DNA from: an uncultured Geobacter sp.
GTDB taxonomy: Bacteria; Desulfobacterota; Desulfuromonadia; Geobacterales; CAIOGM01
Direction: 5' to 3'
NCBI GenBank assembly: GCA_903857795.1
Contig: CAIOGM010000061.1
Location: 1-64,000 of the forward strand
Length of the DNA stretch: 64,000 nt
Below the pieces are notes generated by a model. That model saw only the letters and a program-made list of their open reading frames with translations. It had not been told where the DNA came from and did no database searches. Position numbers and translations under genes: made by a program. Positions within the stretch are counted from its first letter, which is position 1; every line of letters begins with the position of its first letter. Shown here in pieces: positions 19,636 to 29,287 of the stretch.

Positions 19636-20007
19636 TCAATTGATTCTCACCTCGGTTACGAAGTATTCGGTCTCTCCGAAGAGCCCCGATGGCAATCCCT
19701 TGTGCTGCTCGTACCTGATGACGACCCGTTTTCCCAGGGAACTGTTGATGCTCTGCGCCACCGTGTTGCTTCGGGTGCTGAAGGGGAATTTCTCGGGTAG
19801 CGCTCCGGGAAGCGGCACCATGGCAAGCTCCCCTTCCCAGGTCTTGATGACCCACCCCTTTTCGGAGAATTTTTGGATGTAGCCTGCCCGCTCACCCTTG
19901 GAGTAGCTCCAGTTCAGCGCCGCCCAGAGATAGAGCGCTCCCCCCCCCAGAATCAGCAGCAGGAACAGAAACAGCCCCAGATATACTTTCCCCTTGGTAA
20001 AAGCCAT
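19636..20007 (-). CDS. Small membrane-anchored protein, uncharacterised (true start MAFTKGK)
   Basis: RBS GGGGAGAGA before ATG at 20007; N-terminal TM. Confidence 0.65.
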   Translation of the reverse strand: MAFTKGKVYLGLFLFLLLILGGGALYLWAALNWSYSKGERAGYIQKFSEKGWVIKTWEGELAMVPLPGALPEKFPFSTRSNTVAQSINSSLGKRVVIRYEQHKGLPSGLFGETEYFVTEVRIN

Positions 20008-20224
20008 GTCATCTCTCCCCCGTCCGGTTTTAACCGGGATTCGTTTTTTGCGTACCTTAGCGCAACAGGGAGATCGAGGCAACCGTAAACGGGTTTGGCT
20101 GCAGTTCTGTTTTCCCTTGCCGCGCCATGACTCGTTACGTACAATGCGGCGTGCAAAATTTGATATCCAAGAGGGTATCGGGTCGACAGTCATCGAACTG
20201 ATCTGAGTTGCAGGAGGAGAGCAG

Positions 20225-21265
20225 ATGAACCGACAGGAGAAAATAAGACTCACCGCCATGGTTAAGGCGGCCGGCTGAGCGGCCAAGCTGGGCCCGGCGG
20301 GCCTGGAGGCAGCTCTATCCGGAATCCCGGAGAGTTCCGACCCCAATCTTATCGTGGGGCTGGGAACCTCCGATGATGCGGGGGTCTACCGCATCGGGGA
20401 GGGGTGCGCCCTGGTGGAGAGCGTGGATATCATCACCCCGTTGGTGGACGATCCGTTTACCTTCGGCCGGATCGCCGCGGCCAACGCCCTCTCCGACATC
20501 TACGCCATGGGGGGGCGGCCGGTGACCGCCATGAACCTGCTCTTCTTCCCTTCCAGCGCCCTGCCGGGTGAGATCCTGAGGGAGATTCTCAACGGCGGTT
20601 CGGCCGCCCTCCGGGAGGCGGGGTGCTGCCTCGTGGGGGGGCACACCGTGGAGGACGACGAACTGAAGTACGGTCTCTCCGTCACCGGTCTCATCGATCC
20701 GGACAAGGTTGTCCGGAACTCCACCCCTCGTCCCGGCGACCGGCTCATCATCACCAAGCCCATCGGCACCGGGATCGTCTCCACCGCCATCAAGGCGGAG
20801 CTCTGCCCCATCGAGACGGCGTCCGAGGCGATCCGGTGGATGACCCATCTCAACGACCGGGCCTCTTCCCTGATGCTCCGCTGCGGGGCCTCTGCCGCCA
20901 CCGACGTGACCGGATTCGGCCTGGCCGGACACTCCCTGGAGATGGCGCGGGGGGGAGGGGTGACGCTCCGGATCGACTCCGACTCCGTGCCGCTTCTCCC
21001 CCGGCTCCGGGAGCTCATTGACGACGGCCTGGTCCCGGCGGGGTGCTACCGTAACCGAGAGCATTGTGCCCCCTATCTGGCGGGTGCGGGGAGTGGCGAC
21101 CGGTTTCTCCCCCTCTTCGACCCGCAGACCTCCGGCGGGCTCCTCATCGCCCTGGCGCCGGAGCAGGCCGCCATCTTCCTGCGTCTCGCCATCGCAGACG
21201 GCCCCTATGCGGTCGAGATCGGGGAGGTGCTCTCCTTTTCGGGCCATCACCTGGAGTTCACCTGA
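20225..21265 (+). CDS. selD: Selenide, water dikinase; selenoprotein with Sec18 at in-frame TGA 20276-20278
   Basis: ATG 20225 after [39 protein letters not shown]... in frame with ORF 20354..21265 ([23 protein letters not shown]-like). Confidence 0.93.
20286..20314 (+). promoter_or_regulatory. Predicted bacterial SECIS hairpin
   Basis: AGCTG-GGCCC-(GGC)-GGGCC-TGGAGG-CAGCT; apical loop starts 17 nt after the TGA and begins with G. Confidence 0.7.
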
Positions 21266-21343
21266 TAGCCGATTCCCCTTGACCCCCGCTAATTTGGAAT
21301 GCTATCTTCCCGCATACTCAGCAAAGTTTTAGGAGCATCAATC

Positions 21344-21982
21344 ATGGAAATCCCTCTTAACGTCGAAGTTCTCTGCTCCGATGGCAGCTGCGGCCGCAGC
21401 AGCTCCATCATCCTGAACCCTATTACGGAGGAGGTGACCCACTTCGTGGTCAAGGAGGGGGGGCTTCTGGGAGACGAGTACCTTGTCCCCCTGGATGCGA
21501 TTTTCGAGAGCTCTTCCGTCTCCATCCGGTTGCGCTGGAGCCGCGAGGACCTGGCCCAGGCGGAGCCTTTTGTCAAATCGGTCTTCATCGGCAAGGATGA
21601 GTCGACTTTCCTGGCGGAGTCGCTGTCGGCTTCGACGTTTCTCTGGCCCTACGCCATGGCCGGGGGCGATCCCTATCAGCCGGCCATGCTCTCCGCGCTC
21701 TATGAGCAGGTGGAGCAGATACCGCCGGGAGAGTTGTCCGTGCGCCGCGGGACCGAGGTCGAGGCGGTGGACGGCCGGGTCGGTACGGTGGATGAGTTTC
21801 TCATTGACCCGGTGACCGGGCGTATCACCCATCTGGTGCTGCGCAAGGGGCATCTCTGGGGGGAGCGGGACATCACTATCCCTGTGTCGCAGATCGACCG
21901 GGTGGCGCCTGAAGCCGTCTATCTCAAGCTGCACCGGGAAGCGATCAACGAGTTGCCCGGCATTCCCATCCACCGGAAATAA
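21344..21982 (+). CDS. PRC-barrel-like repeat protein
   Basis: Two repeats: 'SSIILNPITEEVTHFVVKEGGLLGDEYLVPL' and 'VDEFLIDPVTGRITHLVLRKGHLWGERDITIPV'. Confidence 0.8.
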   Translation: MEIPLNVEVLCSDGSCGRSSSIILNPITEEVTHFVVKEGGLLGDEYLVPLDAIFESSSVSIRLRWSREDLAQAEPFVKSVFIGKDESTFLAESLSASTFLWPYAMAGGDPYQPAMLSALYEQVEQIPPGELSVRRGTEVEAVDGRVGTVDEFLIDPVTGRITHLVLRKGHLWGERDITIPVSQIDRVAPEAVYLKLHREAINELPGIPIHRK

Positions 21983-22230
21983 AGCCATTCCCGCAGAGGC
22001 AGCGAGAACCCTCCAACGCTCCGCAGCTCACCCGAGTCGCGGGGCGTTCGTTCATTTTGACGAGGGATCTCTTCGTCTGCCGTGGAGGATGTCGAAGCGC
22101 CGCCTCCGGGAGGTCCACAAGCGCTATTGCCGGGGGGCGGCTGCCGAAGCAGTGCAAAGCTGTTGACCCTCTCACCCTCACAGCGTATAGTGACTCTCTT
22201 TTGAGAAGCCCACGATGAAGAGGTTTAGAC

Positions 22231-23601
22231 ATGGCAATGGAGGCAGGGAAACGGCTCCCGCCGCAGAGCATCGAGGCGGAGATGTCGGTTCTGGGGGGGA
22301 TCCTCCTGGAGAACGAGGCGATCAATCAGGTTCTCGAACTCCTGGCGCCAGAAGACTTTTACCGGGAACCTCATCGGAAGATTTTTAAGGCGATGCTGGA
22401 ACTGAGTGAGCAGCGGGAACCGTGCGATTTTATCACCCTCACCATGATGCTGAAGAAGCGGGGGGATCTGGATGAGGCGGGGGGAGGGGCCTACCTGGCG
22501 ACGCTGGTCGACTATGTCCCCACTGCCGCCAACATCGCCTATTACTGCAAGATCGTGAAGGAGAAGTCCGTTGCCCGCAAACTCATCAACGCCTCCACCG
22601 ATATCATCACCCAGGGATATGACGAACAGACCGACCTGACGGAGCTCCTGGACAAGGCCCAGAGATCTATCCTGGAGATCTCGGAAAATCAGCTGAAACG
22701 CTCCTTCTACGAGCTCAAGTCGCTTCTCAAGGATACCTTCAAGTCCCTGGAAGAGCTGAGCGAACGGCAGGATCATATCACCGGAGTGGCCAGCGGCTTC
22801 GTGGACCTGGACAAGATGACCGCCGGATTCCAGCGGGGGGATCTGATCATCATCGCCGGTCGCCCCTCCATGGGGAAGACCGCCTACGCCCTCAACGTTG
22901 CCCAATACGCCGCCATTCATGCGGATAACCCGGTATCTGTAGCGGTCTTTTCTCTGGAAATGAGCAAGGAGCAGCTCGCCATGCGGCTCCTCTGCTCCGA
23001 GGCCCGGATCGACGCCTCCCGGATGCGGACCGGAAACCTTGGGGAGGGGGACTGGGAGAAGCTTACCAGGGGGGCATCGTCGCTCTCCAAGGGGAAGATC
23101 TTCATTGACGATACTCCCGCCATCTCGGCGACGGAGATGCGGGCCAAGACCCGGCGGCTCAAGGCCGAACATGATGTGGGGATGGTGGTGGTGGACTACC
23201 TGCAGCTCATGAGAGGGAGGGACCGGAGTGAATCCCGCCAGCAGGAGATCTCGGAGATCTCTCGCGCCCTCAAGGCCCTGGCCAAGGAGCTGAGCATCCC
23301 CGTCATCGCCCTCTCTCAGCTCAACCGGAGTCTGGAGAGCCGTACCGATAAACGCCCCATGATGAGTGACCTGCGTGAATCGGGCGCCATCGAACAGGAT
23401 GCGGATGTCATCGCCTTCGTCTACCGGGAGGCGGTCTACTGCGAGGATTGCCGTAAACGTGACAACTCCTGCACCCTCGGTCACGAGCGGGATGCGGAGA
23501 TTATCATCGGCAAACAGCGAAACGGTCCCATCGGCACGGTGCCGCTGATCTTCTGCGGGGAGTACACCAAGTTCGAGAACAAGGTCAGGGATGAGTACTG
23601 A
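22231..23601 (+). CDS. dnaB: Replicative DNA helicase
   Basis: 'LPPQSIEAEMSVLGGIL', 'IIAGRPSMGKTAYALN', 'SDLRESGAIEQDADVI'. Confidence 0.97.
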   Translation: MAMEAGKRLPPQSIEAEMSVLGGILLENEAINQVLELLAPEDFYREPHRKIFKAMLELSEQREPCDFITLTMMLKKRGDLDEAGGGAYLATLVDYVPTAANIAYYCKIVKEKSVARKLINASTDIITQGYDEQTDLTELLDKAQRSILEISENQLKRSFYELKSLLKDTFKSLEELSERQDHITGVASGFVDLDKMTAGFQRGDLIIIAGRPSMGKTAYALNVAQYAAIHADNPVSVAVFSLEMSKEQLAMRLLCSEARIDASRMRTGNLGEGDWEKLTRGASSLSKGKIFIDDTPAISATEMRAKTRRLKAEHDVGMVVVDYLQLMRGRDRSESRQQEISEISRALKALAKELSIPVIALSQLNRSLESRTDKRPMMSDLRESGAIEQDADVIAFVYREAVYCEDCRKRDNSCTLGHERDAEIIIGKQRNGPIGTVPLIFCGEYTKFENKVRDEY

Positions 23602-23678
23602 AAATTAATTATGGCTAATTTATAATGTGGGGGGCGCCGCTTGCTGCGCCCACTGAAACGACATTCAAGGAGAAGGAT

Positions 23679-24986
23679 ATGACCGCTTATTCGCCAATGA
23701 CAAATCTTCCGGAGGCGCCCGGATACAAGAAGGGGGACCTGCTGGTCCTGTTCGGGGAGCTGTTCGGCCGGGGGTATGCCAACGGCATCGTGGATGAGGC
23801 CCGCCGCGCCGGGATGACCGTCGTGGGGGCTACCGTCGGTCGTCGGGACAACGGCGGTGAGCTGCGCCCTCTGACCACCGGGGAGCTGGCCGAGGCGGAG
23901 GCGCTTCTGGGAGGGAAGATCATCAACATCCCCCTGGAGGCAGGTTTCGACCTGGAGCCGGCCGATGACGGCGTTTCACCGGTGGAACGGCTCAAGGGGA
24001 TCAAACCCGATGAGTGGGAGAGTGCGCGATTCGGGGAGGGACTCCTGGAACAGTCCCGGTGCAATGGCGTGGCGCGCTTTGAAGCCAATCTGGAGCGGTT
24101 CGTGGCGGAGCTGAAGCCGTTCATCCCTGCAGGAGGCTCGGTTCTCTTTGTCCATACCATGGCCGGCGGCATCCCCCGGGTCCGGCTCTTCATGCCGTTG
24201 CTCAACCGGATCTTCAAGGGGACCGGCGACAAGTTCCTTCCCTCGGAGCGGTTCTGGAATTCTGAGCTGGGGCGGTTTTCGCAACTCAACTTCAATGAGG
24301 TGACCGCCGACACCTTCGGCCGTCTCTTGGAAGGGACGGTTGCTCTCAGGGGGGAGATCGAGGCCCGCGGCGGCGCCGTCCGGTATGCGGCCTACGGCTA
24401 CCATGGCTGCGCGGTGCTGCTGGGGGGAGAGTATGTCTGGCAGAGCTACACCCCCTATGTCCAGGGAGAGGCCAAGATGCGGCTGGAGGGGATCGCCGAG
24501 GCTGCCTGGCAGCAAGGTGTCAAGGCCGCCGTCTATAACTGCCCGGAGATCCAGACCAACTCCAGTACCCTGTTCCTGGGAGTAGAGCTCTCCCTCTATC
24601 CGTTCCTCTCCGCCCTGGAGCGTGAAGGAGGGGGGGAGATGGCGGAGCAGGCAAAACGGGAGTGTGCGCAGCTGCTCAAGGAGGGGGTGACTCTCGACAG
24701 GATGCTGGCGCTGGCCGAAGAGTATCTCGTCTCTCCCCTCATGGCGGGTTTTCGCGACTTCGCCGCCTGGCCACAACACAATACCAAGGAGCAGATGGCC
24801 TTCATGCTGGAGCGGTCACAGGAACTCATGGCGCTGAGCGCTGATCAGAAACGGGTGGTCTGCGCCGAACTCTCCCGGCTCGTATTCCAGGGGGTCGGAC
24901 GGTTGATGTTCGATGACTCCTGGAGTCCCCGGGGCGCCGTCACCTGGCTCAATCATGACATCATCGCCCGGCGGCTGGTGAGCTGA
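23679..24986 (+). CDS. Conserved protein, possibly FabMG enoyl-ACP reductase-like family
   Basis: 'LLVLFGELFGRGYANGIVDEARRAGMTVVGATVGRRD'; family name from memory only. Confidence 0.45.
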   Translation: MTAYSPMTNLPEAPGYKKGDLLVLFGELFGRGYANGIVDEARRAGMTVVGATVGRRDNGGELRPLTTGELAEAEALLGGKIINIPLEAGFDLEPADDGVSPVERLKGIKPDEWESARFGEGLLEQSRCNGVARFEANLERFVAELKPFIPAGGSVLFVHTMAGGIPRVRLFMPLLNRIFKGTGDKFLPSERFWNSELGRFSQLNFNEVTADTFGRLLEGTVALRGEIEARGGAVRYAAYGYHGCAVLLGGEYVWQSYTPYVQGEAKMRLEGIAEAAWQQGVKAAVYNCPEIQTNSSTLFLGVELSLYPFLSALEREGGGEMAEQAKRECAQLLKEGVTLDRMLALAEEYLVSPLMAGFRDFAAWPQHNTKEQMAFMLERSQELMALSADQKRVVCAELSRLVFQGVGRLMFDDSWSPRGAVTWLNHDIIARRLVS

Positions 24987-25153
24987 GTCGGGTCGAATTT
25001 TCTTGAGATTTAGCGCTTTTTTTTGCATTATATCTGGCCGTGCGCTGGAATCGGCTCTGCGCTGACGGATCAACGCCGGTGTAACGGCGTACCGTAGAGA
25101 TTTTCAGGACAAACGACTCATGATGACAATTCTGGGAAATACAAGGAGGATGT

Positions 25154-25792
25154 GTGGCGATGCAAAAGTTTGACGTGAGCAAGGATATCTGGGCGCTGAT
25201 CGTTATGAATGCCCAAGTGGATTATTGTGATGAAGAAAAAGGGTCGCGGGTAGTTCAGGGGGTTGCGGGTGATCTCCCTATGGAGGTGGTGACCGACAAT
25301 ATTGCGGCGCTGATCGCCAAGCCGTTCAGGCGAATCGTCGTTTCCAACGATGTTCACCCCCGGCGACCGGACAACAGTGAGAACGTGGAGCAGAGTCTCT
25401 CCGGCGAGCAGAGTCACTGCATCGAACGGACTCCCGGGGCGCACCTGATACCGAAGATAGAGCAGGCGCTGGTCGGGAAGTCATCGCGGCCGGTCCGCAA
25501 GGGGGAGCACCCGAGCCTGATCTGCAACTCCATCGGTACGAGTCCGGAGTTCAGCACCCACGTCTCCACCTTGCGTGGTCTCAATGTCAAGCATGTGGTT
25601 GTCTGCGGTTTCCCGTTTTCCTCCGCAGTGGCCATGACGGCCATCGAGCATGTTAATCAGGAATTCGAGCATGTGTACATCGTCATGGACGCCACCCGGA
25701 GCGACGCTGCGCCTAACCGGAGCCCGGAAAAGATGAAGCAGGCGGCTGAACTGCTGGGGGTGGAATTGGTAACGACAAAGGATTTTGTGTAA
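25154..25792 (+). CDS. Isochorismatase/nicotinamidase-fold protein with substituted catalytic residues
   Basis: 'ALIVMNAQVDYC', 'VSNDVHP', 'HCIERTPGAHLIP', 'VVCGFPFSSAVAMTA'. Confidence 0.75.
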   Translation: MAMQKFDVSKDIWALIVMNAQVDYCDEEKGSRVVQGVAGDLPMEVVTDNIAALIAKPFRRIVVSNDVHPRRPDNSENVEQSLSGEQSHCIERTPGAHLIPKIEQALVGKSSRPVRKGEHPSLICNSIGTSPEFSTHVSTLRGLNVKHVVVCGFPFSSAVAMTAIEHVNQEFEHVYIVMDATRSDAAPNRSPEKMKQAAELLGVELVTTKDFV

Positions 25793-25816
25793 CTGCTACC
25801 GATAGTTAGAAACGAT

Positions 25817-25856
25817 AACGCCCCGCCTCCGGACTCCGGAAGCGGGGCGTTGTTCG
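25817..25856 (+). terminator. Rho-independent-like terminator
   Basis: AACGCCCCGC-N-GCGGGGCGTT hairpin. Confidence 0.65.
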
Positions 25857-25891
25857 TTTCGTCATCTGAATAAATTTCCTCCGGTTTTCCC

Positions 25892-27004
25892 TTACTTTGT
25901 TTGGGTCGCTGAAGTTACAATGACCGCGGTAACCGGTTTATTGTCCGTTGCGGAAACAGGGACAACTTCGATTGTCTTTACGACATCAAACCCCTGGATG
26001 ACACTCCCGAAGACAGCATATCCGCCGGAGGAGCTGTTGAGGTTGATATTGTTAGCCGTATTGAAAAAGAATTGAGCCGTTGCCGAACTGAAATCGGTTG
26101 TTCTGGCCATGGCAATTGTTCCTTGCGTGTTGCTGAGTCCCGTTGTGGAGGACTGCTCCAGTTCGATGGCAAGATGCGGAACTTTTTGAATCCCGTCGAT
26201 GCCGAAGCCGCCCCCCTGGACCACAAAGCCAGAAATCACGCGATGAAAAATCGTATTGCCGTAGAATCCCTCGTTCACATAGCGGAGGAAATTGTTGACG
26301 GTTATGGGTGCTTTCGCCGGATAAAGCTCCACAACAATCGTCCCCATGCTGGTGACGACTGTTACCTGGGGACACGGCACGGTAAACGGCGCCTGTTGCA
26401 GGACTGTTCCCCTCGATGATGCCGAAATAGTCACGACTCCTGATGTAGTCGGTGTACATGAAAAGATGCGTGTTGATGATGTCCCGCCTGCCAGCTCTGT
26501 CAGTCTGTTGCATGCTCCGGATGCCGTCATGGTGGCGCCTTCCAGATCAGTGCCGATGACGTTGAAATTGCTCGGTTTTGAATAGATAAGCAAGGACGAG
26601 GTGATTGACGTTACCGCTGGGGAGAGGCAGAAGGGAGGCATCTGTGCGCCACCGGCGCGTACTGTATCACATATTCCTGTCAGTGTGAGCAGGCTGCTTC
26701 CCGCCGCCCCCTGGGGACCCAGCGGCAGGGTCAGGTTCAGAACCTGATTGGGCGCCGCTCCCGTAATGCTTGCCCCTGCCGTTATCCCGGAAGTTACCGA
26801 ACCTATCGCCATGGTAGTGGCGGGTCCCGCCGGTCCTTGCAGCTGAGCCTTGCTTTGAACGCTGCCATCGGAGAAAACAAGGTCACCCCCATCCCTGATG
26901 CTCAGGTCTCCGCTCACAATGGTTACGGCTCTAACCTCTCCGGAAAAAAAGAGAACCGTGATCATGCCGACGTACAGAATGGAACGTATCCAGTTCATTG
27001 CCAC
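25892..27004 (-). CDS. Secreted cyclophilin-type peptidyl-prolyl isomerase with N-terminal collagen-like extension
   Basis: Signal peptide; 'GPAGPA', 'LGPQGAAGSS'; 'FHRVISGFVVQGGGF', 'GTIAMARTTDFSSATAQFFFN'. Confidence 0.85.
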   Translation of the reverse strand: MAMNWIRSILYVGMITVLFFSGEVRAVTIVSGDLSIRDGGDLVFSDGSVQSKAQLQGPAGPATTMAIGSVTSGITAGASITGAAPNQVLNLTLPLGPQGAAGSSLLTLTGICDTVRAGGAQMPPFCLSPAVTSITSSLLIYSKPSNFNVIGTDLEGATMTASGACNRLTELAGGTSSTRIFSCTPTTSGVVTISASSRGTVLQQAPFTVPCPQVTVVTSMGTIVVELYPAKAPITVNNFLRYVNEGFYGNTIFHRVISGFVVQGGGFGIDGIQKVPHLAIELEQSSTTGLSNTQGTIAMARTTDFSSATAQFFFNTANNINLNSSSGGYAVFGSVIQGFDVVKTIEVVPVSATDNKPVTAVIVTSATQTK

Positions 27005-27054
27005 CTCCCTCTCTTTGGTTGTTTGGAACAGGACTCCGCATGCGGCACTGCCGC

Positions 27055-27390
27055 CTACAAAGCTTGGTGGGCGGGAACTGTTTCCGGAAAGTCCATCGTG
27101 TTTGGTGCGTTGACCGATTCGGCGTCAAATTCTTCCTCGTCCAGGTAAGGCGCTCCCCTTCGCCCGAAGAGCGCGATGATTTTGCCGGATAGAAGCCCCG
27201 TGATCCCGGCAAGGAGGAGCGTCACCAGAATCCCGGTCAACTGAGCGCCGCCGTTAATTTCCTTTGCCACGAAAAGCGCCGTCACGCCGCCGAATATGCC
27301 GGGAAGACCGTGGAGGTAGAGGACGCCGCAGGTGTCGACTTTTCCGGATAGATCGGTGAGTTTCCCCTGGATGACGCAGATGGCGATGAT
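27055..27390 (-). pseudogene. C-terminal fragment of an Amt/Rh-type ammonium transporter
   Basis: 'KVDTCGVLYLHGLPGIFGGVTALFVAKEINGGAQLTGILVTLLLAGITGLLSGKIIALFGRRGAPYLDEEEFD'. Confidence 0.65.
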
Positions 27391-27399
27391 CCTCAGGGC

Positions 27400-27555
27400 C
27401 GCCCGACGGAGGTGATATTGGAGGTGGACGGCTTCATGATGACTTGAAACTGGTAATGGTGCTGGAGCCGGGGCGATTGCAGAGGGTTGCTGGATGACGC
27501 ATCCCTGCTGCGTCCAGTATCCCTGAAGGGAAAGAATAAGGTCCTGAAAGGTCAA
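27400..27555 (-). pseudogene. glyQ: glyQ (glycyl-tRNA synthetase alpha) remnant with internal deletion and frameshift
   Basis: '(M)TFQDLILSLQGYWTQQGCVIQQP' then, in another frame, 'LQHHYQFQVIMKPSTSNI'. Confidence 0.75.
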
Positions 27556-27710
27556 CGGGTGATCCTTCTGTCGCGAGAACAGCTATAATGAGGAGCGAAT
27601 ATACAAAAGAGACGGTGTAATTGCAAGGAGTTCGGCGCTTGGCGGGTAGAATTGGAGAAGGCGGCGTTGGCTATTCTGAAAGAGCGTTACGCCAGCACGA
27701 TGAGTCGTAG

Positions 27711-27742
27711 GCCGGTTCAGGCGCAGTGGAACCGGCTTTTTG
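27711..27742 (+). terminator. Rho-independent-like terminator
   Basis: GCCGGTTC-AGGCGCAGTG-GAACCGGC-TTTTT. Confidence 0.65.
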
Positions 27743-28073
27743 GTTCTATCGTTCTCATGCCCCAGAGTGGGATAGCTGGAGGCGCTAACATAGCGTCGGT
27801 TCGGAATTATTCCTGTTTTCCCTCCACAATTCTTCTTGCCGCTCCCCTTCCAATCTGATAGTCTCCCCATATTAATTTTTACAACCTTCCGTTTCATGAG
27901 ATGGCGTTGGTAATGGTCTTGCTGGGGCAGGCAAAATAAAAATAAATAATAACGTCCATCTTGCCCATGCTTATAGCCTAAACATCGCTTTGCTTAAATT
28001 GTAAAATTAGTAACAAATTGTTGGAATGCAAGTGCTTGTCCCACATATTTATCTCATAAGGTGATATTTACAA

Positions 28074-29261
28074 GTGAATAGCCTAATCCTCAAGGCCTGC
28101 AGAAAATTGATGCCAGCTGTTCTCATTTTTTATATGTTTGTATACTCCTCCGAGGCTCTAGCTTTAGAATGTGCCGAAGTATCCAACAGTTATAATGACA
28201 AAATCAGGCAGTATCTGTTCAGGGACGCACTTGATATTCTCTCTAAGTGCCAGGAAGAATGTCCGAAGTCACAGAAGGATTTTTGTGGTTTTCAGACAAT
28301 TGCAATCAAGGCAACCATACGAAATTACATCGGGATTCAGATTAAATCAGCACGCGACAACGCTGATATCAATGACGGAATAGCCTTGCGCGCATATCAA
28401 CGTGCCGTAGAGGCAGGCTCTTCCATCTCCTTCGAGGGTAATAGCCGTGACGAAATAAATGAAGCAAGGAAAGGGGTGGCTTCCCTGCAGGAAAAAATAA
28501 ACCTGCAGGTAGCCTCTCTTGCCACAGAGGCGGAGCAGGCAATCGATGAACTCAGATTCGATAAGGCGCGAGATTTGATCTTCGAGATCTATTCCCTTGA
28601 TAACGGCAGCGCCGACGCACAAAAGCTGTCGGCGCTTGCAGTGGATCGACTTGAAGATTACATGGAGAATAATAGTCGTGAAATAGACCAGCTATTGAAG
28701 AGTCTCGACACCACCGTTAACCGAGCAGTTTCCGAGAAGTCACCTCAGCGAAAAAAGAAATTGAAGCAGGAAATAGATCTCTATGCACAAAAAATTGATT
28801 CAAAGGTTAAAATATCACTTCTCCTGAAACCGGGAGATCAGAGGATTGTCAGCCTCTATTCCAATATGACAAGTGTTAGCAACCGATCCAGGAAAAACGG
28901 GGTCACCGTATCATTCGATGTTCCCGATTCCGATCAATTAGAGACCCCGACGGTCAAACTACAGGCAGCAATAGCTTCCGTTAACAAGGGGCGGTACCAA
29001 GAGACGATCAGCACCCTGAAATACTTTCGTTCTGGAGCACAATTCGACATAGAACTGCTGTCTCAGGCCTATATATATGAGGGCATTGCTTGGGCTGCAC
29101 AGATAAACGAAAGCACCGCCAACGCCCCAAAGGATCGGCTCTTGCGACTTAACGCCAAAAAGGCGTTTAAGAGTGCACTCTCCCTCAACGCACACATTCA
29201 ACTGCCGAGGGGATACAGTAAATACAATCCCATTCTCGAGGAAACTCGTCACTTGGGTTGA
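28074..29261 (+). CDS. Secreted helical repeat (TPR-like) protein, first gene of the signalling/glycan island
   Basis: GTG start, signal peptide (VLIFYMFVYSSEALA), helical repeats. Confidence 0.7.
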   Translation: MNSLILKACRKLMPAVLIFYMFVYSSEALALECAEVSNSYNDKIRQYLFRDALDILSKCQEECPKSQKDFCGFQTIAIKATIRNYIGIQIKSARDNADINDGIALRAYQRAVEAGSSISFEGNSRDEINEARKGVASLQEKINLQVASLATEAEQAIDELRFDKARDLIFEIYSLDNGSADAQKLSALAVDRLEDYMENNSREIDQLLKSLDTTVNRAVSEKSPQRKKKLKQEIDLYAQKIDSKVKISLLLKPGDQRIVSLYSNMTSVSNRSRKNGVTVSFDVPDSDQLETPTVKLQAAIASVNKGRYQETISTLKYFRSGAQFDIELLSQAYIYEGIAWAAQINESTANAPKDRLLRLNAKKAFKSALSLNAHIQLPRGYSKYNPILEETRHLG

Positions 29262-29287
29262 TCTTCAAATAAACTGGAGGGAATATC

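Noticed and set aside
19601-19645. Repeated CAATTGTCAATTG motif as a regulatory array
   Set aside because: Short, simple self-overlapping motif between convergent genes; no evidence of function
19636-20346. 236 aa minus-strand ORF as annotated
   Set aside because: N-terminal ~113 aa overlap the selD 5' region; real gene starts at 20007 with a good RBS
22225-23484. 419 aa minus-strand ORF
   Set aside because: Antisense shadow of dnaB
28025-28050. Possible sigma54 promoter before the island (TTGGAATGCAAGTGCTTG)
   Set aside because: GG to GC spacing is 9 rather than 10 nt and the -24 element is poor
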